DNA of 64,000 nucleotides from Verrucomicrobiales bacterium (GTDB lineage: Bacteria > Verrucomicrobiota > Verrucomicrobiia > Limisphaerales > UBA11320), in assembly GCA_016793885.1 (NCBI GenBank), contig JAEUHE010000123.1:1-64000 (forward strand), given 5' to 3'. Shown piece by piece: positions 20,401 through 29,146 of this stretch (the first letter of the stretch is position 1; every line of letters begins with the position of its first letter). The position numbers and the translations under genes were made by a program. A model generated the notes under the pieces. The model was not told the origin of the DNA. It made no database searches and saw nothing but the letters and a program-made list of their open reading frames with translations.

Positions 20401-21390
20401 TGGGGCTCCTTGGCTACGGCACGCGTCGACGATTGCTTTGGCGTCTTCCGCAGAATTATTCGCGTCGGTGCCGTTAAAAATTCCCCCAACCATGGAGTAT
20501 GTTATAAGGTGGTTTGTATCCGCCGCTCTTGCAGCTCTTGCTGCCCCAGCTACGAAATTACCGATACTCGTTTTACGCCATTGTATCAGATCGTGATAGC
20601 CAGGGAGGTGCCGATCCGTGGGATAGCGAATCGGCATCTTCACGGCGTCGAAGCTGGAGAAGTTGGTCTTCCAATTTGTGTTAAGGCGCTGGATGTCGTT
20701 GTTATACTGTTTAGCAAGAACCCGCCGGAAACTGCTTTGCGACACTGCATCGTAACCTAAGAAGCGATGAACTGGATATTTGGCGGGGTCCTCCCACAGG
20801 TCGAAATAGGCGAATTCGTTGCCGAGAATCCAGGCTGCAATAGCTGGACTGTTTTTATAGCGCTCTACGACAGCGGCAATGTGGCCTTGATACACTTTCT
20901 GAGCGTCCGGATGCTCATAGTTGAGCACATCGGAAACCTCCCCTCGATCGTTGAGACCTCTCCACTCCTTGGGGAACCACTCTGGTGGATACTGGAAGCC
21001 AATCAGGACGAACAACCGCAGTCCAAGCCGCTCTGCCTCCCCTACTAGGAAGTCTGATTTGGACCAGTCATAATGGTCTGGCTGAATCTGCAATTGGCTC
21101 CAAACCAATTCACATCGAACGGAATTCGCGTAAATCTTTCGGAACTCAGTAAGGTCGTAAGTCACCTGTGCAAAGGTCTGATTAGCTCCCACCGGGGGGT
21201 TCCAGATCTGATAGGCGACGCCTCGCGGAACGAAGTACTCCGCACGGGTGGAGTCCCAAAAGTATCCATCCTTGATTCGGAGGATACCGCTGGCACCAGG
21301 TGCGGATCCCGGCAGGAGAATAAGGCTATTAAACGTTAGCATTAGAAGCATCAGCGTAAAGCTCCGATCACTCGATGGCGTCCGTTTCAT
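17428..21390 (-). CDS. Secreted GH42-like beta-galactosidase-type glycoside hydrolase
   Basis: This is a very large (about 1320 residues) clan GH-A hydrolase. After a signal peptide, the TIM barrel carries the expected acid/base Asn-Glu pair in ILGNEFAYFD (Glu about 192) and a nucleophile candidate in PVLISETGHSS (Glu about 370). A trimerisation/Rossmann-like domain follows (about 440-680, with ALLLSRAYQLSP). Long beta-rich regions come after, including a lectin-like module near 1030-1220, and the end is HRFYRLSSRPLR. The ATG at 21390 was chosen over a GTG at 21426 because GAGGA lies about nine bases ahead. It probably removes terminal galactose or related sugars outside the cytoplasm; the exact substrate is unknown. 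Confidence 0.8.
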   Translation of the reverse strand: MKRTPSSDRSFTLMLLMLTFNSLILLPGSAPGASGILRIKDGYFWDSTRAEYFVPRGVAYQIWNPPVGANQTFAQVTYDLTEFRKIYANSVRCELVWSQLQIQPDHYDWSKSDFLVGEAERLGLRLFVLIGFQYPPEWFPKEWRGLNDRGEVSDVLNYEHPDAQKVYQGHIAAVVERYKNSPAIAAWILGNEFAYFDLWEDPAKYPVHRFLGYDAVSQSSFRRVLAKQYNNDIQRLNTNWKTNFSSFDAVKMPIRYPTDRHLPGYHDLIQWRKTSIGNFVAGAARAARAADTNHLITYSMVGGIFNGTDANNSAEDAKAIVDACRSQGAPLDFWAVNNYAWASYGSEMRSADFGIAKYQELVGLPVLISETGHSSTENILGPGAAERQPNALPSQLWEALMSGAIGVHFFHWNDRNMFTTNYFLREKGFGIVDEHRIPKQPVYSNVVAILRRMEELKIEDLLGGSISPPRDVLFYWSQDSDMGWPRANQENAMIWGALRRLGYQPGIIDDEQFNRGDYTNASALLLSRAYQLSPSTLETITNRLFPRGIHLHANADLPGQFDAYHQPNRNWPGLMRGIFGLEVASAAPGWDGGSTDSPASTRAVFLRGASGIGDITPAYFAEFVTWKIWHGITASSGKTIVTHTGVNGSQGPMPALQFKDHGIARAAVNTFALGDTYGANAIKLWDYRASVLRAIYQDYFRIEPPIRLSGAGEGYVMPDYRVCRDGSVLISLMNEHTAQAAVVVSAPSLLHGRTVSDLTAGATMLKPDASGRIQRNLSGDGFALLHATSAGTASLVSDRSQILFKSVPTAVWPNGSPAQVQIEHHAKEPGDLRLRLEQVHPILQVRTQSGPIPVVGDGIQQVELVVPDADLADTSFVSSHDGGLYRWVISLEKAGVIVNEASLPLRLLWPVVLRGVPQSPVSGQTYQATLEWQELPSYLAVSQGTPLDRWSAWDNRNVNAEHYVLAINFYSGGRPVATNAYVVSTGSGSMPIKIRVPTGAGPIQWDASVRQAPVVRSTTVVQGFEGMMRGAQWSSNAPPRTNLPPLFSPWFSYVYANPSDQSKWQNEGVNLEGRGGGQAAFLVVTNNRPKTFAGFGLQYDYSTTWVLPADRRAWSNYVFSVDFYEQNRRAALVELQLKNKGTTLRMVHVIQPYQPGPDGWCHLSVTLDRFATPSYSAPFDPTAVSSLVVNVQMFEQTAQYVAFFDNISFVGPTDALVLGSQAGYFSSRDDRETVDDNFVLEIASIQKNLENRIELFWRAPTSRNYGIYVSDDVLFSSPRLLSSVSITRRQQGGEDYLEALDLSAPLQPHRFYRLSSRPLR

Positions 21391-21786
21391 ACATTTTGTC
21401 CTCACTTTTTGTGGTTTGAGATTCACGACGAATTAGTCAATGGGAGAGCGGGAAAGTCCGCGACCCTATTTCGCCGCGGAGAATCACCCTGGCGGGCTGG
21501 AGCAGAGTTTTCTTGAGGCTTGTTATTGTGTGCTCCGTCCGACCATTGAGCTGCAGGCCTACCACGGCCCGTCCCCCATTCGCGGCCAAGGCACCAAGGT
21601 TAAAATTACCGAGTCGAATAACCCGGGTAGGCGTCCTGGAACCTTCGGGAGGCGACCATGTTTTGTGATGCTCGAAAGTGCTGTAGCCGATGGAAAGGCA
21701 TATTTTCATGGCTCATCTGATAATGGTAGGGCCGGAGCACCCGGTTGCATGTGGCTGTAGATGCGATATTAGATAGACCGAACAAG
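21391..21786. other. Intergenic stretch, no gene seen
   Basis: About 400 bases lie between the start of the glycosidase and the end of the FG-GAP gene. Short frames exist on both strands without recognisable content. The promoter for the glycosidase should lie near 21400-21480. Confidence 0.45.
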
Positions 21787-23445
21787 TTAACGAAGGCGGA
21801 AGAACGCGCGGGGTAGTGCCAAACCAACTTCGTATTCTCCTGCTTTTGTCACCGCTGCTGCTGTCCATGGACTCTCCAGATTTGGTGCCGTCTCCAGTCT
21901 TACGTTCGAGAGATTGGTAGGCCACCTTATGAAGGTACTTCCTGCTTCTCGGGTTACCGTCATCACAGGGAGCTCGATCACTGTTTGAGCAAAACCGAGG
22001 ACTTCCAATTCCGGAGGCAAGCTTTCGGCCTGATCGAGGCACGGAAGATGATGGACGTTTCCACCAGTCGGGGCCAGAGCAAGCATTATTCGACTCATGT
22101 TGGACGGTAGAGCCTCGAATGTGAAGCTCCCGGTTCCAGCCAGCCTTGGGATCTCTTCACACCCTTGGAAGCTTGACCAGCCTGATCCGGGAACGAACGC
22201 TGCGCAATAAACTCCAAAGTGGGTGCTCCAGCTGGGAAGATGCGGATCAAGGACTACGCCACTAACGCTGCTCTTGCCGATCGAGGTGATCTTAAGCTGT
22301 GGCGGAGCGGACTGGTTGAGCCAAACCTTACCGGTCGTACCCGAAAGAAAGAGATCAACCGCTCCATCCTCATCCAAATCGGCTGCGGCTACGCCTAGAT
22401 TACCTCCGCAGCAGAGATGGCGACCACTGTTTTGCAAGCGACCGGCCCCGTCGTTTACCCAGATTTCGCTGATACTGCCAGGGGAGGAGTATTCGGCAGC
22501 GACGGCGTCGAGATCGCCATCCTGATCGATGTCCACAAGGATAGTGTCCCACGTTGATGACCAGGCTGGGAGTTCCTGAGTTTTTTCGAAGTTACCGGAT
22601 TCGTTGTGCCAAATTTCGATACCGTAGGAATTTCCAACGCAAGCATCAGCACGACCGTCGCCATCCAAGTCACCAATCGAAACCGAACGATACCAAACAT
22701 TTGGACGCCCGAATCCCCCCCCTTTTTCCGTCAGCATCCCCGAGCCGTCATTGATGTAGAGATGGAGAGGGAAGGCAGACGGGTCATCCATGTGATAATT
22801 TGCGAACAGAAGATCTAGATCGCCGTCGCCATCAACATCGAGAGCAGCACCACCGTAACTGCGATTGGAGGTAGACCCAAGTTGCTGGCCGCTGTCGGAA
22901 AAGTGGCCGCGCGCGTCATTTAGATAAACCAAATTTGGTGCCAGTTCTTGGGCAATCACCACGTCGGTATAGCCATCGCCGTTCATGTCCGCGACGACTA
23001 TGTGGCGGACGATGCCAAACCCTAGGTGTTCTCCTGAATCCTGAAACCTTCCATGCCCGTCACCCAGCCAAAGCTGTGCCGCGAAGTCCTTGTAGAGTAG
23101 CACGTCCGCATAGGAATCGCCGTTCGCGTCGAACGCAGCCACGGCGAGGGTAGACGCTCCGTTAAAATCTTGCCCAGAGGAAACCAGATTACCCCGTCCG
23201 TCGTTAAACCGGACCACATTCGTTCCCGTGCCGGTGATGACATCCACGTGGCCATCTCCGTTTACATCAGCTAGGGCTACCTTGCGGCCAGCGCCATCCA
23301 CTTGGATACCCGGATGAAACAACCCCGTAACCCCTTCTGCCCGTGGGGCTGCAGCGAGGTTGGTGAGGAGAGTCAGTAGGAGGAGCGCAACAGACGACGT
23401 CCTTAGGCAGCAAGGCGGCCAAAGTAGTGGAGGATTTCGGTGCAT
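21787..23445 (-). CDS. Secreted FG-GAP/VCBS repeat protein
   Basis: This 552-residue protein has a signal peptide (start at 23445, MHRNPPLL..., rather than 23505) followed by about seven repeats of the integrin-like FG-GAP/VCBS type. Typical calcium loops are DVNGDGHVD, DANGDSYAD, DMNGDGYTD, DVDGDGDLD, DLDGDGRAD, DIDQDGDLD and DLDEDGAVD, forming a calcium-binding propeller. The tail has a beta module ending in RAFFRLR, a variant of the RFYR signature. It is probably a surface protein for binding or adhesion. The next gene upstream begins a separate minus-strand operon. Confidence 0.85.
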   Translation of the reverse strand: MHRNPPLLWPPCCLRTSSVALLLLTLLTNLAAAPRAEGVTGLFHPGIQVDGAGRKVALADVNGDGHVDVITGTGTNVVRFNDGRGNLVSSGQDFNGASTLAVAAFDANGDSYADVLLYKDFAAQLWLGDGHGRFQDSGEHLGFGIVRHIVVADMNGDGYTDVVIAQELAPNLVYLNDARGHFSDSGQQLGSTSNRSYGGAALDVDGDGDLDLLFANYHMDDPSAFPLHLYINDGSGMLTEKGGGFGRPNVWYRSVSIGDLDGDGRADACVGNSYGIEIWHNESGNFEKTQELPAWSSTWDTILVDIDQDGDLDAVAAEYSSPGSISEIWVNDGAGRLQNSGRHLCCGGNLGVAAADLDEDGAVDLFLSGTTGKVWLNQSAPPQLKITSIGKSSVSGVVLDPHLPSWSTHFGVYCAAFVPGSGWSSFQGCEEIPRLAGTGSFTFEALPSNMSRIMLALAPTGGNVHHLPCLDQAESLPPELEVLGFAQTVIELPVMTVTREAGSTFIRWPTNLSNVRLETAPNLESPWTAAAVTKAGEYEVGLALPRAFFRLR

Positions 23446-23611
23446 ACGGTTTAAGTGTTTCTGGCAGCGGGTGACTCGGCGGAAGCGCCACAAATACTCA
23501 GCCACCCAGATGCCGATTTAGTTTGTACACTTACCCTGTAGTGCCGTGAGCACCCCTCATACCCCATTTGGCCGATCTCAGAGGTAAAGGAGCGTGCCAT
23601 ACTTCAAAGAG

Positions 23612-25951
23612 TCATTTTTTGAGACTTCTCAGGGGTGCCGGATCACCTGCGAGTCTAGGCGCCAACACCACACGGAATCCGAATGTGTTCCCTGGTTGGG
23701 TGTGGACCCAGCCAAATCGATACGCGCAGCGGAACCGCGCGGGATCCTGATCGATGGCCGAACCGCCTCGTGCGACGTACTTATCGCCCTCCCGATCGAT
23801 GCACATTTCATTTACGTTGCCATGCATGTCATACAGGCCTGCGATGTTGGGGAACTTAAGTCCAACCGGCTTAGTAGCGGCCACGTTAACCCACGCATAA
23901 GTCGGAAGTTCCTCTGGAGAGTCCCCAAAGCTGTAAATGTCGTCGGTGCCAGCTCGACAGGCATACTCCCACTCAGCTTCAGTGGGGAGGCGGAACTCGT
24001 AATCCTCACCCAACTCGTGATCGATTCGATCTCGTTCTAGCTCCGTGAGGCGGCGACAAAAGGCCATCGCTTCCTTGTAGGTAATGGTTTCGACCGGTCG
24101 GGATAAAAGCTTTCCGTAATCAATTGTTTGTCGGAGACGCTCAATCCACCGTCTTCCGTAATAGAATCCAGGGGCTCGCCTTTGCTCGGTGATGGCCCGA
24201 TACTCTCCTTGGGTCACCTCATACTTACCCATCCAGAACTGTCTCGGGATGTCGACTTTGATCGGCGGGATCTCGTTCTTAGCGGCGTTGGTGTCCGCGA
24301 GTGAACTCCCCATATGAAGGCTTCCGGCAGGGATGCGTACCAGGGATAGCTGGTTTGATTCAACCGTCCATTCGTTCGTGGGGGAGAAATCCTCGGAGTC
24401 GATTTGCTTCATTTTGTCCCTTAGGAATAGCGCACATTCCAACTCTCGCTGAGTCTTCAATTTCGTACTTAATTGGCTCGCACTGGAGTCGGTGATGTTC
24501 GCAGTGGCAGAGTTAACATTCCAGGCGGAGGAGGCCACCTGGTTCGCCCAGGTTCGAATCTTCTTGAGGCCTGCGAGCCTTGAAAGTCGGTATTGTGAGT
24601 TCCAGCTTGCGAGCGCCCTTTCGATGCCGCCTGTACCGGGGGTTTTGGCTTCCTCCGTCTGGATGATGTTCGCCAAGAGTTTGAAGTCGGGAGTAGCAGT
24701 TGGCCGAAGGTTGTAGGCGAGCACGGCCAAGGCGAGACCGAAAACGAAGACTGCTAGCAGGTTTCTGATGATCCTCTGAGGCCTTTGCAGTAAGTCCAGA
24801 AGCATTAGCGCTTCGCGGAGGTCGGTAGCTTTCACAATCGGAACCCGCGTAATAGGTTCTCTCCAGATATTAACATTCGGTTTATCCTTCGGATATGTGA
24901 GCGTGTCGAATGATTGCCCAAGCGCCACGACGAATGTGTTTACACAATGACCTGGCTCAGACCTCAGTGAACTCGGCGCAACAAATTTCAGCGATGAGGA
25001 GGCCAAGGTGGGGCTGCGTGAGAATTCTTTGGACTTCCTGATGCCTGTCACAAACTTGCGGAAGAAGCATGCGACTGGGTAGAAGCGATTACCTTCGTGG
25101 TTCCCTTGCTGATCGAGGCCGCAAGCTGTGACAGCCACTCCTTTAAAATCGATGCGCCGCAATTGAGGGAACTGGTGGTGAACCGCATCTCGGTCGATTT
25201 TACCTACTGCTCGTAAAAGTAGCAACTGGAGCTGGCCGCACCATGAATCACCCGCCAAGCACCTCTCCCATTCAACACCTGGTGGCAGGGTGACTTGATA
25301 TCGAAAGTCATAGTCGCTTGGTAGCAGGTTGGAATCGGCAAGGAATTGGATCGCGAGCTTCTCTGCTTCGTTCCACCGAACATCGGTGCCGAGTAGAAGT
25401 AACGCAGGAGCACGCCAGATTTGATGAGCGATGTTCAGCCGGGCAGCAGAGCCCTTTGGCCTGGGCACAAAGTCAACCGTAAGCATCGCAGCGATGTCCC
25501 CGCTTGCGGCTGTGAAAAGAATCGGGCCGCTAACGCTCAGTTTGCTTTGAATGGTGCTGGGCTCGACGGAGGAGAGCAATGTGGCATCCAAACGGAGGGC
25601 TGTAAGTTCTCGGTGAATGTCGTATACCTGCCCAAGTGGGAGGCGACGGGCATTCGCTACCTCAGGAAGAGCAGATTCGGGCGAAGCGCCCGTGTGGATA
25701 ATTCGTGCAACTTCGAGGAAGGCGGTCGCAGCTTCCCTTACTTGGATGTTGGGAAAGTAGGCTTGGAGGAAGTCATTCCCTGGCAACTGAAATAGGTCGC
25801 GTTTTTCGTCCCGTAGCCACTCTACACAAGCCGTTAACCAAACTCGGTCGATCGGGCTTCGAAGATAAGCGTCGGTGATAGGATCAGCGGCGGCGGCATT
25901 CTTGGGTTTGCCGCAAGTTTCCCAGATGGACATCAGGATTTCAAAATTCAT
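23612..25951 (-). CDS. Membrane-anchored protein with C-terminal FGE-sulfatase-like domain
   Basis: This 779-residue protein is the last gene of a three-gene unit. Residues 1-125 are helical and unassigned. Residues 130-310 weakly resemble a Lon-like (S16) fold in order of motifs: FTAASGDIAAMLTV, then LAGDSWCGQLQLLLLRA, then GVAVTACGLDQQG. One membrane helix follows at about 394-414. The C-terminal FGE/SUMF domain (about 538-767) is clear: RIPAGSLHMGS, FWMGKYEVTQGEYRAIT, RLPTEAEWEYACRAG, LYDMHGNVNEMC. The cysteine pair needed for formylglycine formation is not preserved (ARGGSAIDQDPARFRCAYR has one Cys), so the domain probably binds a ligand rather than catalysing. It follows the HEAT/beta gene by 11 bases. 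Confidence 0.75.
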   Translation of the reverse strand: MNFEILMSIWETCGKPKNAAAADPITDAYLRSPIDRVWLTACVEWLRDEKRDLFQLPGNDFLQAYFPNIQVREAATAFLEVARIIHTGASPESALPEVANARRLPLGQVYDIHRELTALRLDATLLSSVEPSTIQSKLSVSGPILFTAASGDIAAMLTVDFVPRPKGSAARLNIAHQIWRAPALLLLGTDVRWNEAEKLAIQFLADSNLLPSDYDFRYQVTLPPGVEWERCLAGDSWCGQLQLLLLRAVGKIDRDAVHHQFPQLRRIDFKGVAVTACGLDQQGNHEGNRFYPVACFFRKFVTGIRKSKEFSRSPTLASSSLKFVAPSSLRSEPGHCVNTFVVALGQSFDTLTYPKDKPNVNIWREPITRVPIVKATDLREALMLLDLLQRPQRIIRNLLAVFVFGLALAVLAYNLRPTATPDFKLLANIIQTEEAKTPGTGGIERALASWNSQYRLSRLAGLKKIRTWANQVASSAWNVNSATANITDSSASQLSTKLKTQRELECALFLRDKMKQIDSEDFSPTNEWTVESNQLSLVRIPAGSLHMGSSLADTNAAKNEIPPIKVDIPRQFWMGKYEVTQGEYRAITEQRRAPGFYYGRRWIERLRQTIDYGKLLSRPVETITYKEAMAFCRRLTELERDRIDHELGEDYEFRLPTEAEWEYACRAGTDDIYSFGDSPEELPTYAWVNVAATKPVGLKFPNIAGLYDMHGNVNEMCIDREGDKYVARGGSAIDQDPARFRCAYRFGWVHTQPGNTFGFRVVLAPRLAGDPAPLRSLKK

Positions 25952-25962
25952 GTACTAGGCGG

Positions 25963-27159
25963 CTAAGTATTGGTCTCGATGATGAAATCGATTCGGCATT
26001 GGCTCGCCTCTATCGCGGACACCGGCAGAATGACCTTGCAAACACAGGCGTTCAGATCGGCTATGTAAGCAAGCGCGGATGAGGCGGTCTTACCGCCGCA
26101 GTGAATGCTTACCTTGGCTTGATCCATGTCACGCGATAAGGCTGAAAGACTAACACATATGCCACTGGAGTCGGCTGAGATCGTCGCGACTTGAAGTCTC
26201 CGATCTGCCGGTTGCACGAAGAATGATTCGGTCTGAGGAGCAGCGGAGAAGGACCTTTGGTGCGCGCTTTCGCCAAGTTCCGCAAACAGCGGCTCGCAGT
26301 CCAACGACGGAACGCTGAATAGGTGTTTTCGATCTCTTTTATCATTCAAGTCGAGGGCTGGCTGGCATCGAAATCTTCCTGTCCGCAGCTCGACCCATTT
26401 GCTCGCGGCCTCAGCACTGATGGCTTCAATCTCTATGTCGACGTTGTCGGCACTGCTGCCTCTGCAGCGAACTTGCCAGTGACGGCCATGAATCTCATGT
26501 GAGAGTTCGACGCGGGAGGTAACCTGAATATTGGTGAGCAGCGACCGCAATTCGAGCTCAGGCGTGGAAAGCAAGCAAAGTCGGCACCGGACATCACCTG
26601 GGAGAGCAGGAAACACGAATTCCCCCCGGGCATCGGCGACGCGTTCGATGAGATCAAAGGCACCACTTTCGGACATGAGACCAAACTGCAAACCAACGAA
26701 CCAGGCTGCTGGAATCCTAGTTGAGTGTATTAGCGAAATGGCCTGATTCGCCATCTGACGTACCCAAGAGCTATCATCCTCCAGCTGAATCTTTCGCAGA
26801 TTGGGCTCAGAGTCTGGGAGGCCAAGTTGACCCAATCGCTGGCAGGCTGCTGCACGTTGAAATTCCGTCTGAGCCGAGAGATCCCGAAAACAAAGTTTCT
26901 GCATGTCCCTGGCCCCTTCCAAGTCTAGGTTATCCATCGCTGGTGGAACCGCAGTGGATGATATGCGAGCCCTTAAGGTGTAGAGTGTTTTGGTTGTAAC
27001 CTGGCAGCGACTATGAGGCACCGGTATCACCTGTAATGCCACAGACGCAGAAGACCAAAAGTACCCATCCTGAACGGCGAAGGTGGGGGTTGTAAGAAGT
27101 GCCTGCAATGTCTCTTGGCCAAGCAGATAGTGGATGCTAGTGGTTTCTTGGTGTCCCAT
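25963..27159 (-). CDS. Unrecognised protein with HEAT-like segment and beta domains
   Basis: This 398-residue protein has no confident family. An N-terminal beta region is followed by a short HEAT/armadillo-like helical segment (about 85-147; FQRAAACQRLGQLG... SSWVRQMANQAISLI). Next is a transthyretin-like beta stretch (DARGEFVFPALPGDVRCRL) as seen in carboxypeptidase-regulatory domains, and then more beta strands. There is no signal peptide or membrane helix. The start is uncertain: ATG at 27159 or at 26937 (MDNLDLEG), neither with a good ribosome binding site. It lies between two operon partners with gaps of 37 and 11 bases, which implies a shared function. Confidence 0.65.
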   Translation of the reverse strand: MGHQETTSIHYLLGQETLQALLTTPTFAVQDGYFWSSASVALQVIPVPHSRCQVTTKTLYTLRARISSTAVPPAMDNLDLEGARDMQKLCFRDLSAQTEFQRAAACQRLGQLGLPDSEPNLRKIQLEDDSSWVRQMANQAISLIHSTRIPAAWFVGLQFGLMSESGAFDLIERVADARGEFVFPALPGDVRCRLCLLSTPELELRSLLTNIQVTSRVELSHEIHGRHWQVRCRGSSADNVDIEIEAISAEAASKWVELRTGRFRCQPALDLNDKRDRKHLFSVPSLDCEPLFAELGESAHQRSFSAAPQTESFFVQPADRRLQVATISADSSGICVSLSALSRDMDQAKVSIHCGGKTASSALAYIADLNACVCKVILPVSAIEASQCRIDFIIETNT

Positions 27160-27196
27160 AAGAAAAGATCGCGTGTTACTCTATTTTATATGGATG

Positions 27197-28933
27197 TTAG
27201 CCAGCTCGGTGGCGGTGAACCCAGGAAACAAAGTCTTGGAGGATATATTCCGCAGTCGTGCGGCTTGATCGGAACGCATTTGGTACGAAAGATTGAAGTG
27301 ATGTTAAGAAGAATTGCAGTTCATCAAATATATGTGGAAAGTCGGGGCAGGGCGCATGCTTGCTGTGCCGAGAGTCTAACTCGGAACGAAAGGATTTAAC
27401 CTCCGGTTCAGCTGGTCTGATGCTCTGCCAGTGAAGTTTCCATGCCCTCCAGAGCAGCAATATGTTCAGGTCCTCAAGTTCCGATTCGCACCACTGGTGT
27501 GCATGTGCGATGCCACCTATGGACCGTTGGTCCCCCGCCGGACCATAAAGTCCATTCGACAGTGCTTCGACCTTGTCTTTATCCAGCGGATTGGATCGAC
27601 ACCAGATCTCGCAGGACTCGTCCCAGAATAAGGGTGGCTTGATGTCATCATGGTTGCTTACGTCTTCGAGATTTGCGGATAACGGGCTGGAGATACTCAC
27701 CTTCGCAAAGCCAGTTAGGATTTGGAGTGTCAGAGCTCTAGAGGAAAAGGTTTTGCGCGGGGTTCTGCAGTGGCTGAGAGGGCATGCTGAAGTCGTATCC
27801 GGATAGAGGTTGCCGCATCCCTCTGCCTTGCACTTGTAGAAACCCGCAGCTTCGTATGCGCCATAATGATGTGTGGCGAGATACAGGCGAGCCTCTAGCG
27901 AGATAACTTTATGCGCTGCAGGGTCAAAAACGACCCCGCACTTCCGGCAAAGAGCGCCGTCACGCTCTTTGCCGCAACATGGGCAAAGCCAGCCTGCGAC
28001 GCTCCCAAGGCGAACGCCGCAATTTAAATACAGCCATGTGGAGTATAGGCCTTGATAGAACTGGTTGCCGCCAAATAGTTGACCTTCGGCCCGGATGGGA
28101 CCTTTAACCGCGTTCAGGATGCGGTTCTGCAGCGTAGCGATAGTAGGATCCCATCCAGTCAACGGATGTTGGTGCAAACAGCGCTCACGCATCGTTCTGG
28201 CCGCTGGATCTAAGGGTTGGTCAGGATCACAAACACGCCGACGATAACAGATGCAGCTGCCGTTGATCAGCCAGTTGGTGATTTCGGAGGCCCTTAGCGA
28301 GAGAGAATCGATCAAATCGCAGCCTGGGGTTGATTGGCTTAACTTTCGATCAGACTGGGATAACGAGGATGGGGCTCGGCCGGAGAGCACTTCTGCCAGG
28401 CCGAATACTGGGAGAGTCAAGAGCCAGGAGTCAGAACGAAGCAGTGCCTGACGAACTCGACGTTCGACTTCGGCAAGTGCGAGCGGCCATATAGAAGGCC
28501 AACCAGAACCTTGATCAAGCACTCGGTGCCAACCGACGCCGTAAGCGATAACGAGATCGTCCGCCAATCGCTGAAGGGGAAATCGCTCATAGGCAGTGGA
28601 ACCTATAAACTCAGCTACCAGCAAGACCAGCGAATCGACGACTGTGGGGGGAAAATCCTCACTCGGCCCGAAACGGGCGAGCGCGTCCGACACGGCGTCG
28701 CGAATTAAGGAGCTCATACCAATACCCTGCCAAGGTTGCGCTATGCCAACATTGACGGGAAGGAATTGCGTCAATGTCGAAGGCAGCAACGGTGCGGACA
28801 CGTGGAAGGAAATAGACTGACATCCAAGTATCGAACGGCAAGACCGAAGTCGCAGCAGAATCAGGGGCAACCACTCCGCACAGGAGAAGCTTAGGAACGC
28901 CTTTCCAGCTAATGCATGTGAGATAGAGTTCAT
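27197..28933 (-). CDS. Unrecognised cysteine-rich zinc-ribbon protein, first gene of a three-gene unit
   Basis: This protein has about 578 residues from the ATG at 28933, which is preceded by a near-ideal ribosome binding site (GAGGAG, five to six bases away); the longer frame to 29017 is rejected for this reason. The N-terminal 300 residues are helical and unassigned. The middle holds a zinc-ribbon-like segment, CPCCGKERDGALCRKCG, and a second cysteine/histidine cluster, CKAEGCGNLYPD...CPLSHC. The C-terminus is helical and tryptophan-rich. There is no secretion signal. A nucleic-acid-binding or scaffold role is possible because of the zinc ribbons, but this is not shown. It heads an operon with the HEAT/beta and FGE-like genes. 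Confidence 0.7.
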   Translation of the reverse strand: MNSISHALAGKAFLSFSCAEWLPLILLRLRSCRSILGCQSISFHVSAPLLPSTLTQFLPVNVGIAQPWQGIGMSSLIRDAVSDALARFGPSEDFPPTVVDSLVLLVAEFIGSTAYERFPLQRLADDLVIAYGVGWHRVLDQGSGWPSIWPLALAEVERRVRQALLRSDSWLLTLPVFGLAEVLSGRAPSSLSQSDRKLSQSTPGCDLIDSLSLRASEITNWLINGSCICYRRRVCDPDQPLDPAARTMRERCLHQHPLTGWDPTIATLQNRILNAVKGPIRAEGQLFGGNQFYQGLYSTWLYLNCGVRLGSVAGWLCPCCGKERDGALCRKCGVVFDPAAHKVISLEARLYLATHHYGAYEAAGFYKCKAEGCGNLYPDTTSACPLSHCRTPRKTFSSRALTLQILTGFAKVSISSPLSANLEDVSNHDDIKPPLFWDESCEIWCRSNPLDKDKVEALSNGLYGPAGDQRSIGGIAHAHQWCESELEDLNILLLWRAWKLHWQSIRPAEPEVKSFRSELDSRHSKHAPCPDFPHIFDELQFFLTSLQSFVPNAFRSSRTTAEYILQDFVSWVHRHRAG

Positions 28934-29146
28934 TCTACTCCTCTGTAGTGGGGTGAAAACGGCATTCAGCGTCCCCTTAGCCGCAAATCTTGTTCGAGTG
29001 CCTGCCGGGATGGGCATTTAGCCCTCGGACGTCCGAAGAAACCTCGTAGTGTCCTAAAAGTCGATCGAACCGAATTCGTTGATATTGTGGGTTTTGGGAG
29101 AGGGCATGAGCTTGTCGCTCTCGGCGGATAGAGGGATAGTATTGCG

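Noticed and set aside
23612-25951. Calling the FGE-like gene a sulfatase-activating enzyme
   Set aside because: The catalytic cysteine pair is missing and no sulfatase gene is in the window.
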